NCBI GenBank assembly: GCA_903847585.1
Contig: CAINEC010000193.1
Span: forward strand, 1 to 52,506
Direction: 5' to 3'
Source of the DNA: an uncultured Bacteroidota bacterium
GTDB lineage: Bacteria; Bacteroidota; Bacteroidia; AKYH767-A; OLB10
Length of the DNA: 52,506 bases
Shown piece after piece: positions 25,191-33,838 of the stretch. The translations under genes were made by a program, and so were the position numbers. How positions within the stretch are numbered: the first letter of the stretch is position 1; every line of letters starts with the position of its first letter. The notes under the pieces were generated by a model. That model had not been told where the DNA came from and searched no databases. It saw only the letters and a program-made list of their open reading frames with translations.

Positions 25191-25815
25191 TTGCGTTTAG
25201 AAGCTTAATTTGATTTCGATAGATAAGTAATCTACCATCGAGTTCAAGTTTTTTTAAAAGTCGTGAAATTACTTCACGAGAACTTGCTAAATCATTGGCT
25301 ATTTCGGTATGGGAAAGATTCAATACTGCAGAGCCTGTAAGTTTCGATTTTTCCTTCAGATAATTTACTAATCGCTCGTCCAATTTTTGAAATGCTAATT
25401 GATCAATAGCGTGCATCAATTCATTAAATCGACTGCGAATCGTTCGCATCACAAAACTTTTCCATGTTGGATATTTAACAATCCACTCATCCATAACAGA
25501 AATTGGTATTGCTAAAAATGTCACATCTTCCTCTGCAACAGCTTGCACTTCACTTGGAAACTGCTGCATGCAACAAGTGAATGTCATTGCACAACCTTCC
25601 ATAGCATTTAAATAATAAAGAAATATTTCATTCAGTTTATCATCTAAACGAGATACTTTCAAACTACCTTTTAAGAGAAAAGGGATAACTCTTACTGTTT
25701 GTCCAATACTAATTATTTTATCTCCTTCTTTAGCCTCAACCACTTTTACCTTCTCCTCGAACTCTTTTATTAATTCAGGCTCGAACACATTTTTGAAAAT
25801 TTCTTTAAAATCCAT
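25186..25815 (-). CDS. CRP/FNR-family regulator with Cys-rich sensor loop
   Basis: A 209-residue regulator: cNMP-binding-like beta-roll (about 20-110), dimer helix, and a winged HTH at 168-190 (SHTEIANDLASSREVISRLLKKL). Where CRP binds cAMP phosphate (GELGL...RSA) this protein reads EGCAMTFTCCMQQFPSEV, so the Glu and Arg ligands are gone and Cys75, Cys81 and Cys82 take their place. cAMP binding is unlikely; persulfide, disulfide or metal sensing is plausible. It is followed by the OsmC/rhodanese/thioredoxin genes and a matching operator, so it probably activates them. Its own start is 18 bases after the SGNH gene, leaving open read-through from that operon. Confidence 0.87.
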   Translation of the reverse strand: MDFKEIFKNVFEPELIKEFEEKVKVVEAKEGDKIISIGQTVRVIPFLLKGSLKVSRLDDKLNEIFLYYLNAMEGCAMTFTCCMQQFPSEVQAVAEEDVTFLAIPISVMDEWIVKYPTWKSFVMRTIRSRFNELMHAIDQLAFQKLDERLVNYLKEKSKLTGSAVLNLSHTEIANDLASSREVISRLLKKLELDGRLLIYRNQIKLLNAM

Positions 25816-25833
25816 ATCAACTTCTTTTTTTAA

Positions 25834-26706
25834 TTAATTACTCAATGAATCCACATCCATTTTTAAAAGATTTGTATCAACATTATTTTCATCTGAATCA
25901 TTCTTCTTTTTCCTACCCGCGTTAAATGATCGATGCGCAAATCGATAACTTGCATTGAATTTATCAGGCTTTTTCATCACAATATGATGTACCGATTCAT
26001 TCTGCATCCATTTAGCGATACTATCCATCCAAACATAGTATGCCGATGCAGAAGGATGTCGACCATCACTACCTCTATCCAAAACTAATTTATCAGAAGC
26101 ATAAAAACATCCTTCATCAAGATTATTTCTATAACACTCTGTAATTCCATTATCAGGAATCCAACTTGCAGGGCCTATCCATGTATACGGTATTGTATCA
26201 AACGTGGCTAGTATCTTTTCAATCGCCTCTTCTGATTTCGAAAATCGATCTTGAAACACCTGATTCAATCCAATGACCATTACAATATGATCAGGCTTAT
26301 ATTGTTCAATCAATAATTTCAGTGTATCGTTATTGGCATATGTAACATCTCTTGCGCTATACCAAACTTGCGCAAAAGCTAAATCATGTCCATTGTATTT
26401 ACAATAGTTATAGAAAGGATACATTATTCCACCAACTTGACTATCCCCTATTAACAAAAAACGCTTGTGTGTAGTATCCACTTTAAACGTTATCGTTTTT
26501 TTATGTTCTAATTTCGATTGATGATGTTTTGATTTTTTTCGAATTGTTTTTTTCTTCTCAGCAAACTGCAACTCCTTACTCTTTACTAATTCAAAATCAA
26601 ACAAACTAAATTTAATCGTACTATTTGCGTAAATGAAAAATAATAGCATCACTACTGAAAACAATAGTCCCGATTTAAATGTAGTATTTTCAAAAATGTT
26701 TTTCAC
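25834..26706 (-). CDS. Membrane-anchored SGNH hydrolase-like protein of MBOAT cassette 1
   Basis: A 290-residue protein with one N-terminal membrane anchor (about 13-28), a very basic linker (KKKTIRKKSKHHQSK) and an SGNH-like domain: block I RFLLIGDSQVGG (Ser89), a V-block VIGLNQVFQD, and the C-terminal SDGRHPSASAY with a D-x-x-H pair. This fits an acyl-transferring or deacylating esterase acting in the periplasm. It starts with GTG at 26706, 3 bases after the second SGNH gene, and belongs with the MBOAT gene upstream. The substrate is unknown. Confidence 0.75.
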   Translation of the reverse strand: MKNIFENTTFKSGLLFSVVMLLFFIYANSTIKFSLFDFELVKSKELQFAEKKKTIRKKSKHHQSKLEHKKTITFKVDTTHKRFLLIGDSQVGGIMYPFYNYCKYNGHDLAFAQVWYSARDVTYANNDTLKLLIEQYKPDHIVMVIGLNQVFQDRFSKSEEAIEKILATFDTIPYTWIGPASWIPDNGITECYRNNLDEGCFYASDKLVLDRGSDGRHPSASAYYVWMDSIAKWMQNESVHHIVMKKPDKFNASYRFAHRSFNAGRKKKNDSDENNVDTNLLKMDVDSLSN

Positions 26707-26709
26707 GAA

Positions 26710-28011
26710 TTAATTTTTAAAATCAGTACTGTATATCGGAACAATTAAACTATTATTTGCATCTGCCATTTTATTGAATTCAATAAATAATGCATACATA
26801 AACATCCTCGCTTGTAATTCATATCCTGCCTTTTTGAAATGCAATTTGTCTTTCGATGCTAAACCTTTATTAAACCATTTAAGCATAGATCCAGATCCAC
26901 CCATTTGACTATTTAAATTCCATAAAGCGATATTCTGTTCCATTGCAACTTTTCTTAAAACAATACAAATATCCATATTATTGATTGGGAACCTGCCATT
27001 GGACCTTGTATCAGGTGGCGTTGTTAAAATGATTGATACGTCAGGTAATATTTTTTTCACCCGCTGAATATAATCCGTTACTGCTAGATAGTAATCATTG
27101 CTATTAAAATTGGGATCGTATGCTTCGTTAGAACCATATGAAAAAATAATCAAATCGGGATTAATATCTGATATTTGAGAAATTGAAAGACTTGAGTTCT
27201 TACTTAACTGTTTAAATGTTGCACCTACCACACCACAATTATGATAAACAATCCCAGGTTTCTCATGATTTAAAAATTGAATTCCACTAATATAAAAAGG
27301 CAAACTATCTTTCTGCTGATTTACGTTTACTATTACTTTGTTTATTGTCTGATTGAAAAAAAATGTTGTTTTCTTATACTGAAAACCGTCCCCTTGTATG
27401 TTCTCAGTTTCGAAATTAATTGGAGTTACTTTATTGATACTATCGATTGAATAATTTATTCCTTGAATTGTAATCAAACTCGAATCATCTCCAGAATAAT
27501 AAATCACAATTTTATTCCCTGATAAAATAGTTGAATCACATTTCACGGCCTGCATTTCAAACTCCGATACTTTGCTTTGTGTTTTAATAGTAAAACCTGC
27601 CACTCCGTATTTGTAATCACTTTCTGATTTCAAATAGCATTTACCCTCCCAAACACCTTTTGTCGATTTTGTTTGAACAAAATAAGGAACCGATTTAGCC
27701 AGTTGATAGGGGAACAACATTCCAAATCCGGCTAATGCAAAATTGTCTTTAAAACATCTGCGGGCTTCTTCAACAAAATACCCCATTTCAATATGTGAAT
27801 CACCTAAATGAAGGATATTAATTTGCTTAGGATGCTCACGTTGCGATTTTATTAATGTAAAAAAGTTATTAAGCGCTTCGCCATTTTGAATAACATTTCC
27901 CTCTTGGTGTAATGTATCAACAACAATCGAATCAGATTGTGCTTGAACAGGTGTTACCATTGTACAAATCCAAACAACCAAAACAAATAAAAAATTTACT
28001 TTTTCTTTCAT
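26710..28011 (-). CDS. Secreted SGNH/GDSL hydrolase of MBOAT cassette 1
   Basis: A 433-residue exported protein. A signal peptide (MKEKVNFLFVLVVWICTMVTPVQAQ) starts at the ATG at 28011; an ATG-like start 36 bases earlier would overlap the MBOAT gene. The SGNH blocks are INILHLGDSHIEMGY (Ser72), FSYGSNEAYD (the Asn block) and KDKLHFKKAGYELQ (Asp and His of the triad). A middle beta-rich insert (about 120-260) may be a carbohydrate-binding module. It lies 1 base after the MBOAT gene, so it probably receives or moves acyl groups on an extracellular glycan. Confidence 0.85.
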   Translation of the reverse strand: MKEKVNFLFVLVVWICTMVTPVQAQSDSIVVDTLHQEGNVIQNGEALNNFFTLIKSQREHPKQINILHLGDSHIEMGYFVEEARRCFKDNFALAGFGMLFPYQLAKSVPYFVQTKSTKGVWEGKCYLKSESDYKYGVAGFTIKTQSKVSEFEMQAVKCDSTILSGNKIVIYYSGDDSSLITIQGINYSIDSINKVTPINFETENIQGDGFQYKKTTFFFNQTINKVIVNVNQQKDSLPFYISGIQFLNHEKPGIVYHNCGVVGATFKQLSKNSSLSISQISDINPDLIIFSYGSNEAYDPNFNSNDYYLAVTDYIQRVKKILPDVSIILTTPPDTRSNGRFPINNMDICIVLRKVAMEQNIALWNLNSQMGGSGSMLKWFNKGLASKDKLHFKKAGYELQARMFMYALFIEFNKMADANNSLIVPIYSTDFKN

Positions 28012-28012
28012 A

Positions 28013-29461
28013 TTAAAATTGGAAATAAATAAATGGTGCAATCTCACTTGTTTTTAATTGAAGGACTATTTGAAAAAACATCACCATAAGAATAGCGATT
28101 ATCCATATCGATGTCTTATTAAAATATTTGCTTAATGACTCCTTTACTATTGAAGGAATAAAAATAAATAATAGTCCGACCATCAACATAAAAAACACAG
28201 CGGTACGATCGACAATAAATCCAATTAGGTCTAAAGGATTTGTATTAAATAATATTTGATGCAAAATGGTAAACGAATCTTTAAAATCAATAGCTCTAAA
28301 AAAGATCCACATAAAAGCAACAAAATGAAACGTAAGAAATACTCCTATAATATTTGACCATTTCCGATTATAAATAGCATTCGCTTCACCTTTAAAAAAC
28401 AGCTTATGAATAACTAAAGCAACACCATGACCAACACCCCATAAAACAAAGTTCCATGATGCTCCATGCCATAAACCACCTATGGTCATAGTTGCCATTA
28501 AAAACAAATAGGTATTAATTAGACCTTTCCTATTTCCACCTAGAGGAATATAAATGTAATCGCGAAGCCAAGAGCTTAATGAAATATGCCAACGTCTCCA
28601 AAAGTCAGTGATTGAATTAGCACGATAGGGATTATTGAAGTTTTCTTTTAATTCATAGCCCATTAACAATGCTATACCAATGGCAATATCAGAATAACCA
28701 GAAAAGTCAAAATAAATCTGACAAGCATATCCATACACCGCTAAAAGATTTTCTATTCCTGAATAAGCACCTGGACTTAAATGAACCATATCAACATACC
28801 TTGCTATATAGTCGGCAATTAATACTTTTTTAGAAAGCCCAACTAAAATCCTAAACAAGGCTGTTTTCATGATTAAAGAATCAACCTGCATTGGATTATT
28901 AATCTGCGGAATAAAATCACGAGCACGAACAATTGGACCTGCAACGAGATGCGGAAAAAATGTCATGTAGAAAGCGTAATCAATAAAATTTCTAGTAGAG
29001 TTAATTTTTCGATGATAAACATCAACAATATAACTGATCGACTGAAAAGTATAAAACGAAATTCCAATTGGAAGAAATAATTTTTCTACCCGAAATCCTG
29101 AATCAAAAAGTTCATTCAAAGTCATTAGGAAAAATCCGGAATACTTAAAGTAAAGTAAAAATGACAAACTAAATAAAATCGAAACTAACAATAGCATCTT
29201 CCTCACTCTTTCATTGACAACAATCTCAATTGCTTTTGCAATTTGATAGTCGGCAATAATCATCGTAATAAAAATCAACAAAAAAGGACCACTTGATTTG
29301 TAATAGAAAAACAAACTAAATAGAATTACAAAAACTTCCTTCCATTTCGAATCAGCACGAAAAATAGAATACAACATCAGAAAAACACCAAGTACCAACA
29401 AGAAGGAATAATTGGTAAAAAACCATGGGTGCTCAAAAGAATAATTCAAAAAAGAAAACAT
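28013..29461 (-). CDS. MBOAT family O-acyltransferase (cassette 1)
   Basis: A 482-residue polytopic membrane protein with about ten hydrophobic segments. The MBOAT signatures are FLPIGISFYTFQSISYIVDVYHRK, DFWRRWHISLSSWLRDYIYIPLGGN and the catalytic-His region GGLWHGASWNFVLWGVGHG. It is of the AlgI/PatA type, which exports acetyl groups across the inner membrane for O-acetylation of alginate, cellulose or peptidoglycan. The ATG at 29461 is used; an upstream in-frame TTG is not convincing. It heads a tight run with two SGNH genes. The polymer modified is unknown. Confidence 0.9.
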   Translation of the reverse strand: MFSFLNYSFEHPWFFTNYSFLLVLGVFLMLYSIFRADSKWKEVFVILFSLFFYYKSSGPFLLIFITMIIADYQIAKAIEIVVNERVRKMLLLVSILFSLSFLLYFKYSGFFLMTLNELFDSGFRVEKLFLPIGISFYTFQSISYIVDVYHRKINSTRNFIDYAFYMTFFPHLVAGPIVRARDFIPQINNPMQVDSLIMKTALFRILVGLSKKVLIADYIARYVDMVHLSPGAYSGIENLLAVYGYACQIYFDFSGYSDIAIGIALLMGYELKENFNNPYRANSITDFWRRWHISLSSWLRDYIYIPLGGNRKGLINTYLFLMATMTIGGLWHGASWNFVLWGVGHGVALVIHKLFFKGEANAIYNRKWSNIIGVFLTFHFVAFMWIFFRAIDFKDSFTILHQILFNTNPLDLIGFIVDRTAVFFMLMVGLLFIFIPSIVKESLSKYFNKTSIWIIAILMVMFFQIVLQLKTSEIAPFIYFQF

Positions 29462-29522
29462 CAAAATTATCAGTTAAATAGAACAACACAATTAGCAACC
29501 ATATCCAATCTTGACTCTGATA

Positions 29523-31838
29523 TTATAACTCTTGATGTTTACGTAATTTCAATACAATATACTTACTGGTAGGTGTATTGCTTTTTTCTGCGACACTGTC
29601 AATCGGAACTAAAACATTAGTTTCAGGAAAGTAAGTTGCAGTGCATTTTTCAGGAATATTGAATTCAATAATGATAAACTTACGTGCGATACGCTCAATT
29701 CCGTTATGCTCATTGTATAAATCTACAATGTCACCGGCCTTAAATCCTAAATCAGCAATGTCTTTCTCATTCATAAAAATCACACGTCGCTCATTAGTAA
29801 TTCCGCGATAGCGATCATTAAGTCCGTAGATAGTAGTATTAAACTGATCATGACTACGAATAGTCATCATTACCAATTCTCCTTCTTTAAGTTTTTGAAA
29901 AGTGACATCAGCAACATTAAAATTCGCTTTGCCTGTCATGGTATTAAACTTACCAATGCGCGAACCATTTGGAAGATAAAAACCTCCTAATTCACGAACT
30001 CGAGAATTATAATTATCAAAACCAGGAATCGCTTTTTCAATAGCATCACGAATATAATCGTAGTGTTTAGTGAACGACTTCCAATCAACAATTGAATGCT
30101 CGCCAAATAACGCTAACGCCATACCGCAAACAATCATGGGCTCACTCATTAGGTCGTTACTTACCGGTTTTAAATTCCCCTTACTCATCTGCACAACACC
30201 CATCGAATTCTCACAAGAAATAAACTGCTCTTCTCCATTCAAAACATCTTTATCGCTTCTGCCTAGAGTAGGAAGAATAATTGCTTCCTTACCAGTAATC
30301 AGATGACTTCTATTTAACTTCGTTGAAATTTGCACTGTTAAATCACAACGATTCAATGCTTCAGCAGTATATTTTGTATCAGGAGTTGCAGATAAGAAAT
30401 TTCCACCCATGGCAATGAATACTTTTGCTTTTCCTTCGTGCATAGCATGAATACAATCTACCACATCATATCCATGATGTTGAGGTGGCGTAAATCCGAA
30501 TGCCTTTTCAATATTATTCAAAAACAACTGAGGTGGTTTTTCATAAATACCCATTGTACGATCACCTTGCACGTTACTATGTCCACGTACGGGACAAGTA
30601 CCTGCTCCTTCTTTACCTATGCTACCTTTTACCAATAATAAATTAACGACTTCCTTAATAGTATCAACCGCATTTTTATGTTGCGTTAATCCCATTGCCC
30701 AGCAGGCGATAATCTTTTTCTTGCTTTTAAAAACTTCTACTGTTTGTTCAAGTTGCTCTCGTGAAATCCCAGCTTGTTCAAGTAAATCATCAATTGAATA
30801 TTTATTTATTTGCTCGATAAAAGCATCGTAGTTATGCGTATTATCTTTGATAAAATCAAGATCAAAAACTGTCCCGGGAGCTTTTAATTCTTCTTCATAT
30901 AATCGCATGATGATAGCTTTTAGCAAAGCCATATCACCATTGATTTTTACTTGAAGAAAAATATCTGTTAAACGCGCTTTTATTCCAAGTGCTCCCTTTA
31001 TCTGTTGCGGATTTTTAAATCCGATTAAGCCAGTTTCAGGCAATGGATTAACAGAAATAATTGTTGTTCCGTTTTCTTTAGCATCTTGCAAGGCACAAAG
31101 CATACGGGGATGATTAGTACCCGGATTTTGTCCAAGAATAAGTATTACTTCTGATTTATAAAAATCATCTAACGTAACAGAGCCTTTTCCAATACCTACC
31201 GACTCTGTTAAAGCAACACCGCTACTTTCATGACACATATTTGAGCAATCCGGTAAATTGTTCGTGCCATATTGACGAACCATAAGCTGATATAAAAAAG
31301 CAGCTTCATTACTTGTTCTTCCAGAAGTATAAAAAACAGCTTCATCGGGAGAACTTACTTTTTTAAGATGAGATGCAATTTTTTGGAACGCATCAGTCCA
31401 TGATATCGGTTGATAATGCGAAGCACCTTCAGGCAAATACATTGGCTGCGCTATACGTCCGCTTTTACCAATTGTAAAATCATCTAAGTTGGATAATTGA
31501 GCAACTGAATATTTTCGAAAAAAATCTGCAGTCAGCTTTTTGTTTGTGGCCTCCTCTGCAATTGCCTTTACACCATTCTCGCAATACTCACCAAGCTTTG
31601 ATCGATGATCTTTGTCTGGCCAAGCACATCCAGGGCAATCAAATCCTGTTTTCTGATTTACAGCAAACAAAGCCCTAACCGCACGCAATGGATCCATTTC
31701 TGAAAATGCAATTTGTGCAGAAATATAAACGGCTTCAGTACCTGCAGCTGCAAGACGTGGCTTGTCTAATTTTATACCTGTAAATCTTTCAGGATTTTCA
31801 GGATTAGGATGTGAATGATGATCGAGCAATTCAGCCAT
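29523..31838 (-). CDS. FdhF/YdeP-family molybdopterin oxidoreductase
   Basis: A 771-residue bis-MGD oxidoreductase of the YdeP (acid-resistance, formate-dehydrogenase-like) group. It has the N-terminal DCPGCAWPD motif in place of a standard CxxCxxxC 4Fe-4S site, LPDCSNMCHESSGVALTES with the probable Mo-ligand Cys, ILGQNPGTNHPRML, and late MGD-binding MMTIRSHDQFNTTIYG and FKAGDIVDLYNEHNG. No Tat signal is visible, so it is cytosolic. The physiological substrate of YdeP proteins is unproven. A small DUF7009-like gene starts 9 bases upstream; fdhD and mobA lie further up. Confidence 0.9.
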   Translation of the reverse strand: MAELLDHHSHPNPENPERFTGIKLDKPRLAAAGTEAVYISAQIAFSEMDPLRAVRALFAVNQKTGFDCPGCAWPDKDHRSKLGEYCENGVKAIAEEATNKKLTADFFRKYSVAQLSNLDDFTIGKSGRIAQPMYLPEGASHYQPISWTDAFQKIASHLKKVSSPDEAVFYTSGRTSNEAAFLYQLMVRQYGTNNLPDCSNMCHESSGVALTESVGIGKGSVTLDDFYKSEVILILGQNPGTNHPRMLCALQDAKENGTTIISVNPLPETGLIGFKNPQQIKGALGIKARLTDIFLQVKINGDMALLKAIIMRLYEEELKAPGTVFDLDFIKDNTHNYDAFIEQINKYSIDDLLEQAGISREQLEQTVEVFKSKKKIIACWAMGLTQHKNAVDTIKEVVNLLLVKGSIGKEGAGTCPVRGHSNVQGDRTMGIYEKPPQLFLNNIEKAFGFTPPQHHGYDVVDCIHAMHEGKAKVFIAMGGNFLSATPDTKYTAEALNRCDLTVQISTKLNRSHLITGKEAIILPTLGRSDKDVLNGEEQFISCENSMGVVQMSKGNLKPVSNDLMSEPMIVCGMALALFGEHSIVDWKSFTKHYDYIRDAIEKAIPGFDNYNSRVRELGGFYLPNGSRIGKFNTMTGKANFNVADVTFQKLKEGELVMMTIRSHDQFNTTIYGLNDRYRGITNERRVIFMNEKDIADLGFKAGDIVDLYNEHNGIERIARKFIIIEFNIPEKCTATYFPETNVLVPIDSVAEKSNTPTSKYIVLKLRKHQEL

Positions 31839-31847
31839 AAAAAACGA

Positions 31848-32216
31848 TTAACAAACGGCGTTAGGATTCGGATAATTATCGCTTTGATCTTCGAACGTAT
31901 TATCGAGACAAACAAAATCTTTTTCTACCAACAAAAATAAATGATCATCATTTCCAAGTGGCATTTTATGATTAAACCCAATCATATCTGTTGACGTCCA
32001 CTCAGTCGCAATAGCTTCAGGAATATGAACCGTAATGCAATTGTCATTATAATCGGCAAAAAGCGACGTTGCTGTGTTTGTCCGTTTCAGACAATAATGA
32101 AAATGATTTGTTCCGAAGAATGTCGATTCATTCAACTCCCCGTTCTTTTCAAAATTAGTTACTTCAGTTTTAGTAACACGAATACGAATAGAGTTTCCTT
32201 TTATTCTTAATTTCAT
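31848..32216 (-). CDS. DUF7009-like small protein next to the YdeP-type enzyme
   Basis: A 122-residue soluble protein. MKLRIKGNSIRIRVTKTEV, FFGTNHFHYCLKR and the internal strand NCITVHIPEAIATEW resemble short Bacteroidota/Proteobacteria proteins catalogued as DUF7009; I am moderately sure of the name. It ends in a Cys (NPNAVC). It is separated from the oxidoreductase gene by 9 bases and preceded by a TAnnTTTG promoter, so it is probably co-expressed with it. A cofactor-loading or partner role is inference. Confidence 0.55.
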   Translation of the reverse strand: MKLRIKGNSIRIRVTKTEVTNFEKNGELNESTFFGTNHFHYCLKRTNTATSLFADYNDNCITVHIPEAIATEWTSTDMIGFNHKMPLGNDDHLFLLVEKDFVCLDNTFEDQSDNYPNPNAVC

Positions 32217-32234
32217 GATTAATCGGTTGTTTTA

Positions 32235-32242
32235 CAAAGATA
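32235..32242 (-). promoter_or_regulatory. Candidate -7 promoter element of the DUF7009-YdeP pair
   Basis: The minus strand reads TATCTTTG, a perfect TAnnTTTG match, 18 bases before the ATG at 32216. It shows that the oxidoreductase genes have their own promoter downstream of the toxin-antitoxin pair. Confidence 0.5.
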
Positions 32243-32357
32243 GAAAAGTGCTTGGGAAATTATAATAAAAATTAATCGAATCGAGTTTTTTAAAAAAGAC
32301 AGTTAAGTAAGCCAACTGCGAAAAAGAGAATCTATTTAAATCAACAATCAAAAAAAA

Positions 32358-32615
32358 TCAATCATAATGAAAACGACATTTGGCAATTAATATTTCACCT
32401 GCTTTTACTTGGTAAATTAGTCGGTGTTTATCATCAATTCGTCGCGACCAAAAACCAGTATATTTAAATTTCAAAGGTTCAGGTTTACCAATACCCTCAA
32501 ACGGACTCCTCGAAATATCCTTTAAAAGCATGTTGATTCTTTTTAACACTTTCTTATCTGTCGATTGCCAATACAGATAATCTTCCCACGACTCATCAAC
32601 AAAAACATATTTCAT
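32358..32615 (-). CDS. yoeB: YoeB-family toxin (ribosome-dependent mRNA interferase)
   Basis: An 85-residue toxin of the Txe/YoeB family that cuts mRNA at the ribosomal A site. WEDYLYWQSTDKKVLKRINML, FEGIGKPEPLKFKYTGFWSRRIDDKHRLIYQV and the C-terminal KCRFHYD carry the family motifs, including the catalytic Arg/His pair and the terminal HY. It overlaps the antitoxin stop by 4 bases (ATGA). Length is exactly typical, so it looks intact. Confidence 0.93.
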   Translation of the reverse strand: MKYVFVDESWEDYLYWQSTDKKVLKRINMLLKDISRSPFEGIGKPEPLKFKYTGFWSRRIDDKHRLIYQVKAGEILIAKCRFHYD

Positions 32616-32866
32616 TCTTCGATTAGTTTCTTGCGAATGGACTTACCCTTATTCAGCTTTTGAATAGCCGAATCCAATCGTTTTTCATTGACTTTAGAAG
32701 AAAGTTCATGCTTTGTAGCGCATAATGAATTATACTCCGCCAAAGACATAATAACAATTCCGTTATCCTTTCCACGATTAATGATTAAGGTCTCTACGTT
32801 TTGAGTTACTTTATCGAAGTAGTGCTTAATATCTTTTCTAAAATCCGACAATGTTGTAGTTAACAT
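32612..32866 (-). CDS. yefM: YefM/Phd-family antitoxin
   Basis: An 84-residue antitoxin. MLTTTLSDFRKDIKHYFDKV is the Phd/YefM DNA-binding N-terminus, IINRGKDNGIVIMSLAEYNSL the family core, and the C-terminal half binds YoeB. The ATG at 32866 is right: two further in-frame ATGs upstream lie inside the operator repeats and give a non-family N-terminus. It forms a two-gene operon with yoeB. Confidence 0.9.
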   Translation of the reverse strand: MLTTTLSDFRKDIKHYFDKVTQNVETLIINRGKDNGIVIMSLAEYNSLCATKHELSSKVNEKRLDSAIQKLNKGKSIRKKLIEE

Positions 32867-32870
32867 ATTT

Positions 32871-32900
32871 ATGTACATATTTATGTACAAATATATGTAC
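32871..32900 (-). promoter_or_regulatory. Triple TGTACA-type operator and promoter of the yefM-yoeB operon
   Basis: ATGTAC cores begin at 32871, 32883 and 32895, an exact 12-base period. A -7 element (TATATTTG on the minus strand, 32888-32895) is embedded between the second and third cores. The cores lie directly before the antitoxin ATG. The E. coli yefM-yoeB operator is also built on TGTACA palindromes, so YefM-YoeB autorepression is strongly suggested. Confidence 0.75.
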
Positions 32901-32960
32901 TTATAAAATAATCGCAAAATCATTTTACAAAAATATACAGGATGATTTTTTTATCCGGTT

Positions 32961-32984
32961 ATTAAACGTTTACAATCGTTTAAT
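32961..32984. repeat. Perfect inverted repeat between fdhD and the toxin-antitoxin pair
   Basis: ATTAAACG and CGTTTAAT form an 8-bp perfect inverted repeat with an 8-base loop, 5 bases past the fdhD stop. It has no U-run, so it is a weak terminator or an mRNA-stabilising hairpin. Confidence 0.4.
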
Positions 32985-32988
32985 TTAA

Positions 32989-33837
32989 CTATTCGACTCT
33001 ATAAGCATGCGAATAAATATTAAATCTCCCGTCTCGCAAAAAACCAATCAAGGTAATTCCGAATTCCCCGGCCGTTTGCACTGCTAACGAAGAAGGTGCT
33101 CCAACAGCACAAACAATTTTAATCCCGGCCATTGCAGACTTTTGTAATAATTCAAAACTAGCCCTGCCACTTAAAAACAACACAGATTCCTCTGCCATAT
33201 GCAATTTGTTTAAGGCTATTAGGCTTCCTATTAATTTATCCAAAGCATTGTGCCGACCAACATCTTCCATTGTTAGCAACAATTCGCCATCCAACTTAAA
33301 TAGGGCCGCTGCGTGAATACCGCCTGTATTGTTGAAAATAGTTTGTTTTTGCTTCAGCTTTTCAGCTAATGAAAAAACAGTACGCTTTTCAACAGTCAAA
33401 CTATCCTTTTCATTTACTATCTTACAATGAACAGCAATTGCATCAATACTTGCTTTGCCACAAATACCACATGCTGATGTCATGTAGAAGTTACGATTGA
33501 ATGCACTTGCTTCGAATTCAATATGAGGCTTTAATTCAACACGAACGATATTATATTGTTGTTCTGACTTCTGATGATTAGTACAATACTTTATTGATAG
33601 GATATCATCACCACTTTTAATTATTCCTTCGGTAAATAAAAATCCTGTTGCCAATTCAAAATCATTTCCAGGAGTGCGCATCGTAATAGACACATTCGTT
33701 TCATCTCGCATATCCATCGGACCATACCCTAAGCGAATCTCTAAAGGTTCTTCTACAACTATGATATCATCGATCATTTGCGATGATAAATGATTCACTT
33801 TCGTTATTTGAATAGATTGAACTGGTAACTGAGACAT
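32989..33837 (-). CDS. fdhD: Formate dehydrogenase accessory sulfurtransferase FdhD
   Basis: A 282-residue cytosolic protein that moves sulfur from IscS to the bis-MGD cofactor of formate-dehydrogenase-type enzymes. TSACGICGKASID carries the essential Cys pair; PGNDFELATGFLFTEGI, NTGGIHAAALF and MEDVGRHNALDKLIG are the other signatures. The ATG at 33837 (MSQLPVQS) lies 1 base after the NTPase-MobA stop; an earlier in-frame start would overlap that gene. Its client is probably the YdeP-type oxidoreductase just downstream. Confidence 0.94.
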   Translation of the reverse strand: MSQLPVQSIQITKVNHLSSQMIDDIIVVEEPLEIRLGYGPMDMRDETNVSITMRTPGNDFELATGFLFTEGIIKSGDDILSIKYCTNHQKSEQQYNIVRVELKPHIEFEASAFNRNFYMTSACGICGKASIDAIAVHCKIVNEKDSLTVEKRTVFSLAEKLKQKQTIFNNTGGIHAAALFKLDGELLLTMEDVGRHNALDKLIGSLIALNKLHMAEESVLFLSGRASFELLQKSAMAGIKIVCAVGAPSSLAVQTAGEFGITLIGFLRDGRFNIYSHAYRVE

Positions 33838-33838
33838 A

